Below the pieces are notes generated by a model, which ran no database searches, had not been told where the DNA came from, and saw only the letters and a program-made list of their open reading frames with translations. Positions 7,587 to 17,781 of a stretch of DNA of 64,000 nucleotides are shown piece after piece. Positions within the stretch are counted from its first letter, which is position 1, and each line of letters starts with the position of its first letter. The translations under genes and the position numbers were made by a program. Origin of the DNA: Salinisphaera hydrothermalis C41B8 (GTDB lineage Bacteria > Pseudomonadota > Gammaproteobacteria > Nevskiales > Salinisphaeraceae); assembly GCF_000732535.1 (NCBI RefSeq), contig NZ_APNK01000002.1, positions 124,001 through 188,000 on the forward strand. Direction: 5' to 3'.

Positions 7587-8567
7587 GTGAGTGACATGAC
7601 CGCGAATCCCGACGAGCAGAGGCTCGCCCCCGAGCGGCGTGCGGTCGGCGCGTTGGGCGATCGTATATTTCACGGTGTCACCGCGGCTTCGGCTCTACTC
7701 GTCCTGGCGCTGATCGCGGGTATCGCCGTTTCGCTGGTGATCGGCGCATGGCCGGCGCTGGCGAAATTCGGCTTCGGTTTCTTGACCAGCTCGCAGTGGA
7801 ATCCGGTCACCGACGACTTTGGCGCGCTGGTGGCGATCTTCGGCACGCTGGTGAGTTCGGCGCTTGCGATGGCAATCGCGGTGCCGGTGAGCTTCGGCAT
7901 TGCGCTGTTCGTCACCGAGCTTTCGCCGGTGTGGCTGCGTCGTCCGATCAGCACCGCCATCGAGCTGCTGGCGGCCATCCCCAGCATCATCTACGGCATG
8001 TGGGGCTTGTTCGTTTTCGCGCCGTTTCTCTCCGATAACGTCCAGCCCTGGCTCAACGACGCCTTCGGCGATCTGCCGATTCTAGGCTATCTGTTTTCGG
8101 GGCCGCCCATCGGTATCGGCGTGTTCACTGCCGGTCTGGTACTCGCGATCATGGTGATTCCGTTCATCACGGCGGTGATGCGCGACACCTTCGAGGTCGT
8201 GCCGCCGGTGCTCAAGGAGTCGTCCTATGCCCTGGGTGCGACGACCTGGGAAGTCGTACGCAGCGTGATCCTGCCGTATACGAAAACCGGCGTCATCGGC
8301 GGCATCATGTTGGGTCTGGGTCGGGCGCTGGGCGAGACCATGGCGGTGACGTTCGTGATCGGTAATGCCCATAACATCCCCAACGGCTTGTTCTATCCGG
8401 GTAACAGTATCGCCGCCACGCTCGCCAACGAATTCACGGAAGCCTCTGGCGGTATGTACACCTCGGCGTTGATCGCGCTTGGGCTGGTGTTGTTCGTGAT
8501 TACGCTGATCGTGCTGGTGCTCGCGCGCTTACTGCTGCTGCAGCTTTCGAATCAGGAAGGACGATAG
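7587..8567 (+). CDS. pstC: Phosphate ABC transporter permease PstC
   Basis: One of two inner-membrane subunits of the phosphate channel. The 326-residue protein starts at a GTG with GATGGAGA upstream and has six predicted membrane helices, the first at about 28-55. The cytoplasmic EAA loop is seen as ALGATTWEVVRSVILPYTKTGVIGGIMLGLGRALGETMAV, where the family's conserved Arg and Glu needed for transport are present. pstA starts 10 bp downstream. Members are about 300-330 residues, so the gene is full length. The 143-bp gap from pstS contains two hairpins, consistent with read-through expression. Confidence 0.95.
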   Translation: MSDMTANPDEQRLAPERRAVGALGDRIFHGVTAASALLVLALIAGIAVSLVIGAWPALAKFGFGFLTSSQWNPVTDDFGALVAIFGTLVSSALAMAIAVPVSFGIALFVTELSPVWLRRPISTAIELLAAIPSIIYGMWGLFVFAPFLSDNVQPWLNDAFGDLPILGYLFSGPPIGIGVFTAGLVLAIMVIPFITAVMRDTFEVVPPVLKESSYALGATTWEVVRSVILPYTKTGVIGGIMLGLGRALGETMAVTFVIGNAHNIPNGLFYPGNSIAATLANEFTEASGGMYTSALIALGLVLFVITLIVLVLARLLLLQLSNQEGR

Positions 8568-8577
8568 GAACGCCGCG

Positions 8578-9411
8578 ATGACGATCTATCAACGACGCAA
8601 GTTCATCAACAACTTTAATATGAGTGCCGCGGTCGCCACCACGCTGTTCGGTTTGTTCTGGCTGGTGTGGCTACTGTGGACGCTGATCAGTCACGGCGTG
8701 GGTTATCTGAGCTGGGATGTATTTACCCAGCCGACCCCGGCGCCAGGCAATAGTGGCGGCCTGTCGAACGCCATCGTCGGCAGTCTGATCGTGACTCTCA
8801 TCGGCACGGGCATCGGGGCGCCGATCGGTATTTTTGCCGGCACCTATCTGGCTGAATACGGCCGTAGCAGCCGCATGGCCGCGCTCGTACGCTTTTTCAA
8901 CGACGTATTGCTGTCCGCGCCGTCGATCATCATCGGTTTGTTCGTATACCAGATCGTCGTGATCACGATGGGGCATTTCTCGGCGCTCGCCGGTGGCGTC
9001 GCGCTGGCGTTGATCGTGATTCCGCTTAACGTCCGTATCACGGAAAACATGATGCGTCTGGTGTCCGATCAGATGCGCGAAGCGGCCGCTGCCCTCGGCA
9101 TTCCGCGCTGGAAAATCATTACCCGCATCGTTTACCGCGCCGCACTGTCCGGCATTATCACCGGGGTCATTCTGGGCGTGGCGCGTATTGCCGGTGAAAC
9201 CGCGCCTCTGTTGTTTACCGCGTTAAACAACAACTTCTTCAGTACGAACCTGCTGCAGCCGATCGCAAATCTCCCGATCATGATCTTCCAGTTTGCGCTG
9301 AGTCCCTATGAGGACTGGCACCATCTAGCATGGGTGGGCGCGTTCCTGATCACCTTCGCGATCCTGGCGCTCAACATCGTTGTCCGGTTCGTACTCCGCC
9401 CGTCCAAATAG
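8578..9411 (+). CDS. pstA: Phosphate ABC transporter permease PstA
   Basis: Second channel subunit, 277 residues with six membrane helices. The EAA-type loop appears as AAAALGIPRWKIITRIVYRAALSGIITGVILGVARIAGETAPLLFTAL, with the conserved ARIAGETAPL end. It follows pstC by 10 bp and precedes pstB by 12 bp, so the three are one transcript. Length matches short PstA proteins; no extra N-terminal domain is present. The pairing with PstC and the ATPase PstB gives the standard importer. Confidence 0.95.
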   Translation: MTIYQRRKFINNFNMSAAVATTLFGLFWLVWLLWTLISHGVGYLSWDVFTQPTPAPGNSGGLSNAIVGSLIVTLIGTGIGAPIGIFAGTYLAEYGRSSRMAALVRFFNDVLLSAPSIIIGLFVYQIVVITMGHFSALAGGVALALIVIPLNVRITENMMRLVSDQMREAAAALGIPRWKIITRIVYRAALSGIITGVILGVARIAGETAPLLFTALNNNFFSTNLLQPIANLPIMIFQFALSPYEDWHHLAWVGAFLITFAILALNIVVRFVLRPSK

Positions 9412-9423
9412 GAGAGCATTCTC

Positions 9424-10371
9424 ATGGCCAGTTCCTCGACCGATTCGCTTTCCCCGGGCACGACGCCGTCGGTGGCGGCCCGTAATACCTATGGTGAAAC
9501 CGAACGCAGCGCTCAAGAGACGTCGCGCGGCTCGGCTCGATCCGACGCACCCGCGGCCAAAAGCGAGGCGCTCTCGGGCCCAGCGCAGCAGACCACCGGG
9601 GTAGTTGCCAAGAACAACCCCTGTAAGGTCGCGGTGCGCGATCTCAACTTCCACTACGGCGATTTTCACGCCTTGAAGAACATCAACGTCGATATTGTCG
9701 ACAATGAGGTCACGGCGTTCATTGGTCCGTCGGGCTGTGGCAAATCGACGTTGCTGCGTTGCTTCAACCGTATCTTCGAGCTCTACCCGGGGCACAAGGC
9801 CTCCGGTTCGATCGAGATGGACGGCATGAATCTGCTGGATCGCGGAGTCGATCTCAACGTTCTGCGTTCCAAGATCGGGATGGTGTTCCAGAAGCCGACG
9901 CCATTTCCCATGAGTATCTACGACAACATCGCCTTCGGCGTGCGCCTGTACGAGAAACTCAAGCGCCATGAGATGGACGAGCGCGTCGAGTGGTCGTTGA
10001 AGAAAGCGGCGCTGTGGGATGAGGTCAAGGACAAGCTGCGTGCCAACGGCAGCGCGTTGTCCGGTGGTCAGCAGCAACGTCTTTGCATTGCACGAGCCGT
10101 TGCAGTGAAACCCGAGGTTCTGTTGCTCGACGAACCGGCCTCGGCGCTGGATCCGGTCGCCACGCTCAAGATCGAGGAACTGGTCCACGAGCTGCGCGAG
10201 GACTACACCATCGTGATCGTGACTCACAATATGCAGCAGGCCGCGCGTGTCGCGGGCTATACGGCATTCTTTCATCTCGGCGAGGTGGTCGAATACGCGG
10301 ATACCGATTCGTTGTTCACCAATCCGCGCGAAAAGCGCACCGAGGATTACATCACCGGCCGTTACGGCTGA
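9424..10371 (+). CDS. pstB: Phosphate import ATPase PstB with long N-terminal extension
   Basis: ATPase that powers phosphate import. The 315-residue protein has Walker [10 protein letters not shown] at 101-109, the ABC signature SGGQQQ near 213-218, Walker [10 protein letters not shown] at about 232-240 and the switch His in [12 protein letters not shown]. PstB is normally about 255-260 residues, so an extra 60 residues rich in Ser, Ala, Thr and Gly precede the ABC domain. No start near residue 60 has a better ribosome site, while GGAGAGC precedes the ATG at 9424, so the extension is probably real. Disorder is likely; function unknown. Confidence 0.95.
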   Translation: MASSSTDSLSPGTTPSVAARNTYGETERSAQETSRGSARSDAPAAKSEALSGPAQQTTGVVAKNNPCKVAVRDLNFHYGDFHALKNINVDIVDNEVTAFIGPSGCGKSTLLRCFNRIFELYPGHKASGSIEMDGMNLLDRGVDLNVLRSKIGMVFQKPTPFPMSIYDNIAFGVRLYEKLKRHEMDERVEWSLKKAALWDEVKDKLRANGSALSGGQQQRLCIARAVAVKPEVLLLDEPASALDPVATLKIEELVHELREDYTIVIVTHNMQQAARVAGYTAFFHLGEVVEYADTDSLFTNPREKRTEDYITGRYG

Positions 10372-10405
10372 TCCCGATCACGCGAACAAACGCGACGAGG
10401 CCATC

Positions 10406-11152
10406 ATGGAACTGGATAAAGTCGGCATCGAAAAACATACATCCAAGCAGTTCGACGTCGAACTCGAGGACGTGCGTGAACGCGTGCTCACCATGGGCGG
10501 GTTGGTTGAGCAACAGATCGCCAACGGCGTGAAAGCGCTGGTGGATGGCGATGGTGGCCTGGGCGAGGAAGTCTCGCGCAGCGATTACAAGATCAACGCG
10601 ATGGAAGTCGCGATCGACGAGGAGTGCACCAAGATCCTCGCGCGGCGCCAGCCCCAGGCCGGCGATCTGCGCCTGGTGCTCGCCATTGCCAAGACCATCA
10701 CCGATCTCGAGCGCATCGGCGACGAAGCCGAAAAGATCGGCCGCATGGCCATGCAACTGGCTGGGCAGGAACGCCCGACGAGCGCATTCCGGCAGATCGA
10801 GGCGCTCGGTCGACACGTGCGCCAGATGGTGCGCGATGCGCTGGATGCGTTCGCCCGGATGGACACCGAGACCGCGCTGGCGGTTGCCCAACATGACTCG
10901 GAAGTCGATCGTGAATACGAAGGGGTCATGCGTCAGTGCATCACCTTCATGATGGAGGACCCGCGTACGATCCGGCACATGCTCGACGTGATGTGGGCGG
11001 TCAAGGCGCTGGAGCGGATCGGCGACCACTCGACGAACATTGGTGAATACGTCGTGTACTTCGTTGGCGGGCGCGACGTCCGCCACGTCGGCATGGAAGA
11101 ACTGGAAAGAGAGGTAAAGAGCGGCCAGCGCAACGCCGCCAAGAACGCCTAG
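10406..11152 (+). CDS. phoU: Phosphate transport system regulator PhoU
   Basis: Negative regulator linking the Pst transporter to PhoR, and brake on phosphate uptake. The 248-residue protein has two three-helix PhoU domains, each with an E/DxxxD metal-binding motif (ITDLERIGDEAEKIG and VKALERIGDHSTNIGEYVVY). It starts 34 bp after pstB. The ATG at 10406 is chosen because the homologous region begins with ELDKVGIEKHTSKQFDVEL; upstream in-frame starts lie inside pstB. It is the last gene of the pst operon and a GC-rich hairpin follows. Confidence 0.95.
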   Translation: MELDKVGIEKHTSKQFDVELEDVRERVLTMGGLVEQQIANGVKALVDGDGGLGEEVSRSDYKINAMEVAIDEECTKILARRQPQAGDLRLVLAIAKTITDLERIGDEAEKIGRMAMQLAGQERPTSAFRQIEALGRHVRQMVRDALDAFARMDTETALAVAQHDSEVDREYEGVMRQCITFMMEDPRTIRHMLDVMWAVKALERIGDHSTNIGEYVVYFVGGRDVRHVGMEELEREVKSGQRNAAKNA

Positions 11153-11542
11153 GCGTCTCCGATCGGGGCGCTGGGATTGTGGCCAGCGCCCGTAGCCGTC
11201 TCGTTCGCCTATTGCGCGCGCGACCCCTGACTTGTTCTTTGGCGTTTGCTGTTTTCGCCCGACGATAAACGCGAAAACCGCCAACGGCGGGTTGGGTTTC
11301 CGGGCGTCTTCGGTATCGGTGCATCACGCGGGCTTCTTCCTCGTTCTTTCCGACATCGATCAGCAGATCGATACGGATTCGCGCCGATGGCGGTCGGTCG
11401 TTGGCGGCGCTGGTTCAATCGGGGCCGACCACTTTTGAAGCATCGCGCCCAACCACAGCCTTCGGGTGTTGCAGGTGGCGCTGACGGCTCGAACGCCAAC
11501 CGGTTCTAGCTTTGGTACTATCTGCGCGGTTCGAACGCGTGG
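11153..11542. other. Intergenic region phoU to mrcB
   Basis: 390 bp without a convincing gene. GGGCGCTGG (11166-11174) pairs with CCAGCGCCC (11183-11191), a likely phoU-side hairpin without a T-run. Two ATCGAT copies separated by 6 bp (11355-11372) form a small palindrome of unknown meaning. The mrcB promoter should lie in the last 100 bp, but I cannot place it confidently. Confidence 0.5.
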
Positions 11543-13990
11543 ATGGTCCCGTTGGCGAAAAAATCTCGTAAATCCGGTAAGCGCTCCAAACCTCGTCGCG
11601 GCCAGCCGCGCGGCTGGTTTCGTCGGCTTCTGCCGTATGTCGCGTTGGTATTCTGTGCGGGCGCGGCCGCACTGGCGCTTTATACGGTGCATCTCGATCA
11701 TGAGGTGCGTTCCAAGTTCGAGGGGACGCGCTGGAAGCTGCCGGCCAAGGTTTACGCCAGCCCGCTGGAGCTCTACGCCGGCCTGGATCTATCGGAGAAG
11801 GATCTAGAGCAGCGCCTGGAGCGCCAGGGTTATCGCGAGGCCGATACGCTCAGCGACCAGGGCACGTTCAAGGCCTCCGGTTCGACGCTGTCGATTCATA
11901 CTCGCGCGTTCCAGTTCTGGGACGGCACGCAGCCCGACCGCGAAATACAGCTGACCTTTGACGGCAGCGGGGTTGCCTCGTTCAAGTCCATCGACGACAA
12001 GGGCAAGCTGGCGCTGATTCGGCTCGACCCATTGTTGATTGGCAGTATCTACCCGACCAACGGCTCGGACCGGATTCTGGTGAAGCTGGGCGATGTCCCG
12101 CCCATGCTGCCGGCTGGACTGATTACGGTCGAGGATCGCAGTTTCATGACCAACTGGGGCGTGTCGCCCAAGGCGATCGTCCGCGCAGCCTGGGCGGATC
12201 TACGCGCGGGCCACATCGTGCAGGGCGGTTCCACGCTCACGCAGCAGTTGGTGAAGAACTTCTATCTGACCAATCGCCAGACCATCGGCCGCAAACTCAA
12301 GGAAGCGCTGATGGCCATCCTGCTGGATGCGCATTTTTCCAAGGACGAGATCCTTCAGGCTTACCTCAACGAGGTGTACCTCGGCCAGGACGGCTCGCGC
12401 GCGATCCATGGCTTCGGTCTGGCGAGCTACTTCTATTTCCGCAAGCCGGTACAGGAGCTGCAGCCGAGCGAGATCGCGCTGCTGGTGGGCATGGTCAAGG
12501 GCCCGAGCTACTACAACCCGCGCCAGCATCCGAAACGGGCCAAGGCACGGCGCGATCTCGTGCTGGATATGTTCCACAACGCCGGCTTTCTCAAGGACAA
12601 GGCCTGGCAGAAAGCCAAAGCGGCGCCGCTTGGCGTGACCAATCGCTCGGCTCACGGCAATACGCAGTATCCGGCGTTCATCGATCTGGTACGCGAGCAG
12701 CTGCACGGGCAGTACAACGATTCGGACCTTACCGAAGGCGGCCTACGAATCTTCACAACGCTCGATCCGAGCGTGCAGGCCGCCGCCGAGAAGGAAGTCG
12801 ACCAGGGACTCAAGCGCGTCGAGAAGGCCCGTGGCATCAAGAAGGACAGCCTCGAATCCGCGGCAGTGGTCACGAGCGTCGAAGGCGGCAATGTGCTCGC
12901 GCTGGTCGGCGGGCGTGACCGTGGCTATGCCGGCTTCAACCGGGCGCTGGACGCGCGTCGGCAGGTCGGTTCATTGATGAAGCCGGTCGATTACCTGACC
13001 GCGATCAAGAACCCCTCCAAGTTCAACCCCATCACGCCGCTGGACGATTCCCCGCTCGCCGTGAAACTGGCCAACGGCAAGACATGGCGTCCCCATAACT
13101 ACTCGGAGCATAGCCACGGCACGGATGTGCCGCTGTATTACGCCCTTGAGCACAGCCTGAATCTGGCGAGCTCGCGGCTGGCGCTGTCGGTCGGCATCCC
13201 TAATATCATCAAAACGCTGCACGACCTCGGTTATCGCGGCAAACCGATGGCGGTGCCGTCGCTCGCGCTCGGCGCGGTAGGCATGACGCCCCTGGACGTC
13301 GCGCAGATCTATAACACGCTGGCGACGGGCGGTTATTACACGCCGCTACGCGCGATTCGTGATGTCACCACACGCAACGGCAAGCCGCTGACCCGTTATC
13401 CGCTCAAGATCCACCAAGTGGTCGATCCGGGGCCGGCGTACATCGTTCAATGGCTCATGGAACGCGTGGCCCGCTACGGCACCGGCGCGGGCATGTATCG
13501 TGTGCTCGATAACTCGAAGCAGATGGCCGGCAAGACGGGCACGACAAACAATCTGCGCGATGCCTGGTTCGCCGGTTTTGGCGCGAATCGCGTGAGCGTG
13601 GTCTGGGTCGGGCGCGACGACGACAAATCCGCGCATCTGACCGGCGCCACTGGCGCCTTGCCGATCTGGTCGCGGATCATGAAAGATATCGATGCGCGCG
13701 GCATTGTGAACACGCCGCCCGATAACATCGCGCAGATGCCGTTGAATCTGGTGTTCAACCCGGGGGCGGTGAATCAGGGGCTCGGACCGGACCCGGATGC
13801 GATGTACGGTCATGGGCAAAACTGTCCGAATGCGGTAAAAGTACCTTTTATCAAAGGCTATGTGCCGCAGGGGCTGACCCCTTGCGATACCGATATCATG
13901 AGCCAGAATGCCCAATACCACCGGCAACAGCAGCAACAAGAGCAGCAGCCGGAAAAACGGAAGGGCAACTGGTTCCAGCGCCTGTTCTGA
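11543..13990 (+). CDS. mrcB: Bifunctional penicillin-binding protein 1B
   Basis: Class A PBP that polymerises and cross-links peptidoglycan. The 815-residue protein has a basic cytoplasmic tail, one membrane anchor (about 29-48), a UB2H-like region, and a GT51 transglycosylase with catalytic E197 in EDRSF and QGGSTLTQQL near 227. The transpeptidase domain shows S477-L-M-K480, S538-L-N540 and K664-T-G. The first segment after the membrane (WKLPAKVYASPLELY) is typical of PBP1b rather than PBP1a. The C-terminus has a Gln-rich stretch. The downstream lipoprotein starts 1 bp after the stop, so they are probably co-transcribed. Confidence 0.94.
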   Translation: MVPLAKKSRKSGKRSKPRRGQPRGWFRRLLPYVALVFCAGAAALALYTVHLDHEVRSKFEGTRWKLPAKVYASPLELYAGLDLSEKDLEQRLERQGYREADTLSDQGTFKASGSTLSIHTRAFQFWDGTQPDREIQLTFDGSGVASFKSIDDKGKLALIRLDPLLIGSIYPTNGSDRILVKLGDVPPMLPAGLITVEDRSFMTNWGVSPKAIVRAAWADLRAGHIVQGGSTLTQQLVKNFYLTNRQTIGRKLKEALMAILLDAHFSKDEILQAYLNEVYLGQDGSRAIHGFGLASYFYFRKPVQELQPSEIALLVGMVKGPSYYNPRQHPKRAKARRDLVLDMFHNAGFLKDKAWQKAKAAPLGVTNRSAHGNTQYPAFIDLVREQLHGQYNDSDLTEGGLRIFTTLDPSVQAAAEKEVDQGLKRVEKARGIKKDSLESAAVVTSVEGGNVLALVGGRDRGYAGFNRALDARRQVGSLMKPVDYLTAIKNPSKFNPITPLDDSPLAVKLANGKTWRPHNYSEHSHGTDVPLYYALEHSLNLASSRLALSVGIPNIIKTLHDLGYRGKPMAVPSLALGAVGMTPLDVAQIYNTLATGGYYTPLRAIRDVTTRNGKPLTRYPLKIHQVVDPGPAYIVQWLMERVARYGTGAGMYRVLDNSKQMAGKTGTTNNLRDAWFAGFGANRVSVVWVGRDDDKSAHLTGATGALPIWSRIMKDIDARGIVNTPPDNIAQMPLNLVFNPGAVNQGLGPDPDAMYGHGQNCPNAVKVPFIKGYVPQGLTPCDTDIMSQNAQYHRQQQQQEQQPEKRKGNWFQRLF

Positions 13991-13991
13991 T

Positions 13992-14591
13992 ATGCAACAC
14001 ACAAAATTACTCATCGCGCTCGGCGCTCTGATCCTCGTGGCCGGCTGTGCGACGCAGCCCGGCGGCATGTCGCGGCCGGGCGGCAATAATCCGCCGCCGC
14101 AACCGAGCCCGAGCCCGACTCCGAGCCAGACCGGGCAACCGGGGCCGACGACACCTCAGTCGTCGGGTAACGGCGGCGGGCAAACCGCGACAACCGCGCC
14201 GCAGCAACCCAAGAAAGCGCCGCCCCGCAGCGCATCAGAGATCAGCAGTCCGGCGGTGATGTCGTTGCTGGGCCGTGCCGATACGCTGGCCAACGCAGGC
14301 CATATGGACGCGGCGGCCTCGACCCTGGAACGCGCACTCGACCTCGACCCGCGCAACCCGTTCATCTACCAGCGCTTGGCCGCGGTCCGGCTGGCCGAAG
14401 GACAGAACGGGCAGGCCGAGCAGATGGCAATGAAGTCCAACAGCGTGTCGGACAATAATCCGTTCGTGGAATCCGGCAATTGGCAGCTGATCGCGGAAGC
14501 GCGCAAGCAGGCGGGCGATAAGATGGGGGCCCAGAAAGCCAGCGCGCAGGCGGTCAACTTCCGCCAGGCCGCGTCGCAATACAACCAATGA
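13992..14591 (+). CDS. TPR-containing lipoprotein
   Basis: A 199-residue lipoprotein. The signal peptide ends in the lipobox VAGC. A Pro/Ser/Gln/Gly-rich linker (about 22-80) leads to a tetratricopeptide-like region (about 88-160, with LGRADTLANAGHMDAAASTLERALDLDPRNPFIYQRLA). It starts 1 bp after mrcB and overlaps yoaA by four bases (ATGA). A PBP1b-linked outer-membrane lipoprotein with TPRs suggests an analogue of PBP activators such as LpoB or YraP-type partners. No LpoB domain is visible, so this role is inference from position. The start is fixed by the lipobox. Confidence 0.85.
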   Translation: MQHTKLLIALGALILVAGCATQPGGMSRPGGNNPPPQPSPSPTPSQTGQPGPTTPQSSGNGGGQTATTAPQQPKKAPPRSASEISSPAVMSLLGRADTLANAGHMDAAASTLERALDLDPRNPFIYQRLAAVRLAEGQNGQAEQMAMKSNSVSDNNPFVESGNWQLIAEARKQAGDKMGAQKASAQAVNFRQAASQYNQ

Positions 14592-16516
14592 CGGCGGCGG
14601 CCGGAGCCGCGCTGTTCGAGGACGACGCGGCTCTCGCCGCGGCGTTGCCCGGTTATCGCCCACGCGCCGGCCAGGCCGAAATGGCGACGGCTGTGGCGCG
14701 CGCGATGGATGCCGGGGGGCGTCTGGTCGTCGAAGCCGGCACGGGAACCGGCAAGACGCTCGCTTATTTGTTGCCGGCGTTGGCCTCGCGGCGCAAGGTG
14801 ATCGTGTCAACCGCGACCCGTTACCTGCAGACGCAGCTCGCCGAGAAGGACGTGCCGCTGGCTCAGACCGTGTTGGGGCGCAGCGTGCATACGGCGGTGC
14901 TCAAGGGCCGCTCCAACTATCTTTGTCTGCATCGGCTGGACCTGGCCGAAACCAGTGGCGATCTGTATCTCGCGCCACGGCTACGCAAAGTGCGCGAATG
15001 GGCGGGGCGCACTCGGACGGGCGACATTGGGGAGTTCGGCGACCCAAGCGACGGTGACGCGCTGTGGCCACGAATCACGTCCACGACCGATAACTGCCTG
15101 GGTACCGATTGCCCGCTCTACGATCAGTGTTGGGTGCTGCATGCGCGTCGCGAGGCGCAGGCGGCCGATCTGGTCATCGCCAATCATTATTTGTTATTCG
15201 CCGATATGACCGTGCGTGAAGCCGGGTTCGGCGAAGTCCTGCCCGGCGCTGATGCCATCGTACTCGACGAGGCGCACAAGCTGCCCGATATTGCCGGTCG
15301 TTTCTTCGGCCAGGCCGTATCCTCGCGCCAACTGCGCGATCTGGTGCGCGACGGCCGCGCCGAGATCGAGGCGTTGGGCGGCGACATGCCGGATCTCGCC
15401 GATTCTTTCAACACGCTCGGCGAGTGTGAGGGCGGATTCACCGAAGCGCTCGGGCAGGGCGCCCTGACGGAAGGCTGGCGCGAGATCGCGAGCCCCGAGC
15501 GCGTGGCGGCCCGAGACGCGCTGCTCGAGGCCATCCACACGCTCGAAAGCACGCTGGAGCCGGCCACCGAGCGTAGCGAAGGCTTGAAGTCGATCGCGCG
15601 CCGCGCCGAAGATCTGCGTACGCGGTTGGCGACGGTAGTTGCCGAGGACGGCGAGCGCGTAAGCTGGATCGAGCGACGCGGTTCCAGCTGGATCTGGCAC
15701 AGCACACCGCTGGATGTGGCCACGCCGTTCGCTCGTGCGGTGGAGTCCACGCCCAGTGCCTGGATTTTCACGTCCGCGACCCTCTCGGTGAAAGACGAAC
15801 TGGGTTATTTCTGTAGCCGACTCGGTCTGGCGGATGTCGAAACTCGTATCCTGCCGAGCCCGTTCGATTACGAACAGAACGCGCTGCTGTACTCGCCGCA
15901 GCGTATGCCGGCGCCGTCCGCGCCGAACTTTGACGACGCCGCGGTCGAGGAAATCGTCGCGCTGATCAACGCCGCCGAAGGTGGGGCATTCGTGCTCTGT
16001 ACGAGCTATCGCGCCGTACGGCGCTACGGGGAGGCATTGGTCAACGCCGGCTTCGATCCGCTGGTCCAGGGGCAGGCGCCCCGCGCCAGCCTGTTGGCCG
16101 ATTTCCGCGCCGATTCGAACGCTATTCTGGTGGCGACCAGCAGTTTCTGGGAAGGCGTAGACGTGCGCGGCCATGGGTTGCGGCTGGTGATCATCGATAA
16201 ATTGCCGTTCGCCTCGCCGGCGGACCCGGTGCTCGCGGCGCGCTTCGAGGCGATGAAGGCAGAAGGCCAGAACCCATTCATGGATTATCAACTGCCACAG
16301 GCGGTGATCATGCTCAAGCAGGGCGTCGGCCGGCTGATCCGCGACGCCGAGGATCGCGGCGTGCTTGCCATCTGCGACCCGCGCCTGTTTACCGCGCGCT
16401 ATGGCTCGGTGATCCGGGCCAGCCTGCCGCCGATGGCGATCACGCGAAATCGCAGCGCGGCCTGTGCGTTCGTCGACGAACTGGCGCCCTCGACGATCGA
16501 AACGTCACGCTCATGA
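14588..16516 (+). CDS. yoaA: DinG-family ATP-dependent helicase YoaA
   Basis: XPD-like iron-sulfur 5'-3' DNA helicase that helps repair stalled forks (YoaA binds the Pol III chi subunit in E. coli). In 642 residues: Walker A AGTGTGKT at 50-57, four cysteines C113, C170, C175 and C181 that fit a 4Fe-4S cluster, DEAH at 227-230, and C-terminal motifs including SFWEGVD and QGVGRLIR. Length matches E. coli YoaA (636) rather than DinG (716). It overlaps both neighbours by four bases; yoaA beside tsaB is a known gammaproteobacterial pairing. Confidence 0.92.
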   Translation: MTAAAGAALFEDDAALAAALPGYRPRAGQAEMATAVARAMDAGGRLVVEAGTGTGKTLAYLLPALASRRKVIVSTATRYLQTQLAEKDVPLAQTVLGRSVHTAVLKGRSNYLCLHRLDLAETSGDLYLAPRLRKVREWAGRTRTGDIGEFGDPSDGDALWPRITSTTDNCLGTDCPLYDQCWVLHARREAQAADLVIANHYLLFADMTVREAGFGEVLPGADAIVLDEAHKLPDIAGRFFGQAVSSRQLRDLVRDGRAEIEALGGDMPDLADSFNTLGECEGGFTEALGQGALTEGWREIASPERVAARDALLEAIHTLESTLEPATERSEGLKSIARRAEDLRTRLATVVAEDGERVSWIERRGSSWIWHSTPLDVATPFARAVESTPSAWIFTSATLSVKDELGYFCSRLGLADVETRILPSPFDYEQNALLYSPQRMPAPSAPNFDDAAVEEIVALINAAEGGAFVLCTSYRAVRRYGEALVNAGFDPLVQGQAPRASLLADFRADSNAILVATSSFWEGVDVRGHGLRLVIIDKLPFASPADPVLAARFEAMKAEGQNPFMDYQLPQAVIMLKQGVGRLIRDAEDRGVLAICDPRLFTARYGSVIRASLPPMAITRNRSAACAFVDELAPSTIETSRS

Positions 16517-17196
16517 AAATACTCGCATTGGATGCCTCCACCGAGGCACTCTCCGTCGCGCTGTTCGATAGCGATGCCCCCGATCGGGCACGCGAGGTCT
16601 TCGAAATCGCGCCGCGCGCGCACGCGACGCGCCTGCTGCCTGCCGCGCAGCAACTGCTCGACGACGCGCGGCTGGGGCTCGCCGATCTGGACGGTATCGC
16701 GTTCGCACGCGGCCCGGGGGCGTTTACCGGACTGCGTATCGCGGCCGGCCTGGTCCAGGGCTTGGCCGGCGGCGCGAACTTGCCGGTGGTCGGGATTTCG
16801 ACCCTGGCGGCGATCGCCGCGCGGGCGTTCGATCACGACTCGACGGCCGACCGTGTCCAAGTCGTGCAGGATGCGCGCATGGGCGAGATCTACACCGCGA
16901 CGTACGAGCGCGGTGGGCTGCCCGAGCCCATGGCCGCCGAACGGGTGATGGCGCCGGCCGATCTGATGGTTGAGACGACGAACAAGGTCTGTCGCGCGGG
17001 TAACGGCTGGTCTCTGGTCGTCGAGGTGCAGGGGCTTGATGCATCACCGATCGGCGTCGATGCGCCGCATGCGATCGACGTCGCTCGTCTGGCGTGGCCG
17101 CTGTTCGCCGACGGACGAACGCTCGTGGCGAGCGAGGCGCTGCCGGTGTACGTGCGAGACGATGTGGCCCGCAAACCGGGTGGACGAAAGAGCTGA
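16513..17196 (+). CDS. tsaB: tRNA threonylcarbamoyladenosine biosynthesis protein TsaB
   Basis: Partner of TsaD and TsaE in making t6A37 of ANN-decoding tRNAs. The 227-residue protein starts with [18 protein letters not shown], the ASKHA-fold beginning, and has the conserved [13 protein letters not shown] segment. Length is normal (about 230). The ATG overlaps the yoaA stop (ATGA), so translation is coupled. TsaB lacks the metal site of TsaD, and none is seen here. Essential in most gammaproteobacteria. Confidence 0.94.
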   Translation: MKILALDASTEALSVALFDSDAPDRAREVFEIAPRAHATRLLPAAQQLLDDARLGLADLDGIAFARGPGAFTGLRIAAGLVQGLAGGANLPVVGISTLAAIAARAFDHDSTADRVQVVQDARMGEIYTATYERGGLPEPMAAERVMAPADLMVETTNKVCRAGNGWSLVVEVQGLDASPIGVDAPHAIDVARLAWPLFADGRTLVASEALPVYVRDDVARKPGGRKS

Positions 17197-17243
17197 CGTC
17201 GGCGTGTATCGCAATACGGCATCACAAAACGGAGGAGAAGTGC

Positions 17244-17768
17244 ATGCGCTATCGATTGGGTGACATCGCTCCGAAAGTACCCGCGAGCGGCGATTATTTC
17301 GTCGCCGACAACGCGACCGTGATCGGGCGCGTACAGTTGGCCGAACGTTCGAGTATCTGGTTCAACGCCGTGCTGCGCGGCGATCAGGAGCTGATCTCGA
17401 TCGGCGAGGGCAGCAATATTCAAGAAGCCTGCGTACTGCATACCGATCCGGGATTTCCGCTCACCGTCGGCGCCCACGTCACCGTTGGCCATCAGGCGAT
17501 GCTGCACGGCTGCACCATCGGCGATAACAGCCTCGTGGGCATCCAGGCCGTGGTACTTAATGGCGCCACGATCGGCCGGAACTGCCTGATCGGTGCGGGC
17601 GCGCTCATTCCCGAAGGCAAGACGATTCCGGACAACAGCCTCGTGGTTGGCGCACCGGGCCGCGTCAAGCGCGAGCTCGGGCCCGAGGAAATTGAAGCGC
17701 TTGGACACGGCGCCGCGCACTACGTCGAAAACTATCGGCGTTTTCTGGCCGAGTTGCAGCCGATCTGA
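17244..17768 (+). CDS. Gamma-carbonic-anhydrase-like hexapeptide protein
   Basis: Left-handed beta-helix protein of the YrdA/PaaY/CaiE group, 174 residues. The start at 17244 has GGAGGAG 6 bp upstream. Hexapeptide repeats run through about 20-145, and three likely zinc histidines lie in [14 protein letters not shown]. The family gamma-carbonic anhydrase signature is present in outline, but many YrdA-type members have weak or no hydratase activity, so the substrate is uncertain. It stands alone between tsaB (47 bp) and the convergent rsmJ. Confidence 0.88.
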   Translation: MRYRLGDIAPKVPASGDYFVADNATVIGRVQLAERSSIWFNAVLRGDQELISIGEGSNIQEACVLHTDPGFPLTVGAHVTVGHQAMLHGCTIGDNSLVGIQAVVLNGATIGRNCLIGAGALIPEGKTIPDNSLVVGAPGRVKRELGPEEIEALGHGAAHYVENYRRFLAELQPI

Positions 17769-17781
17769 ACGACAGGCGCGT

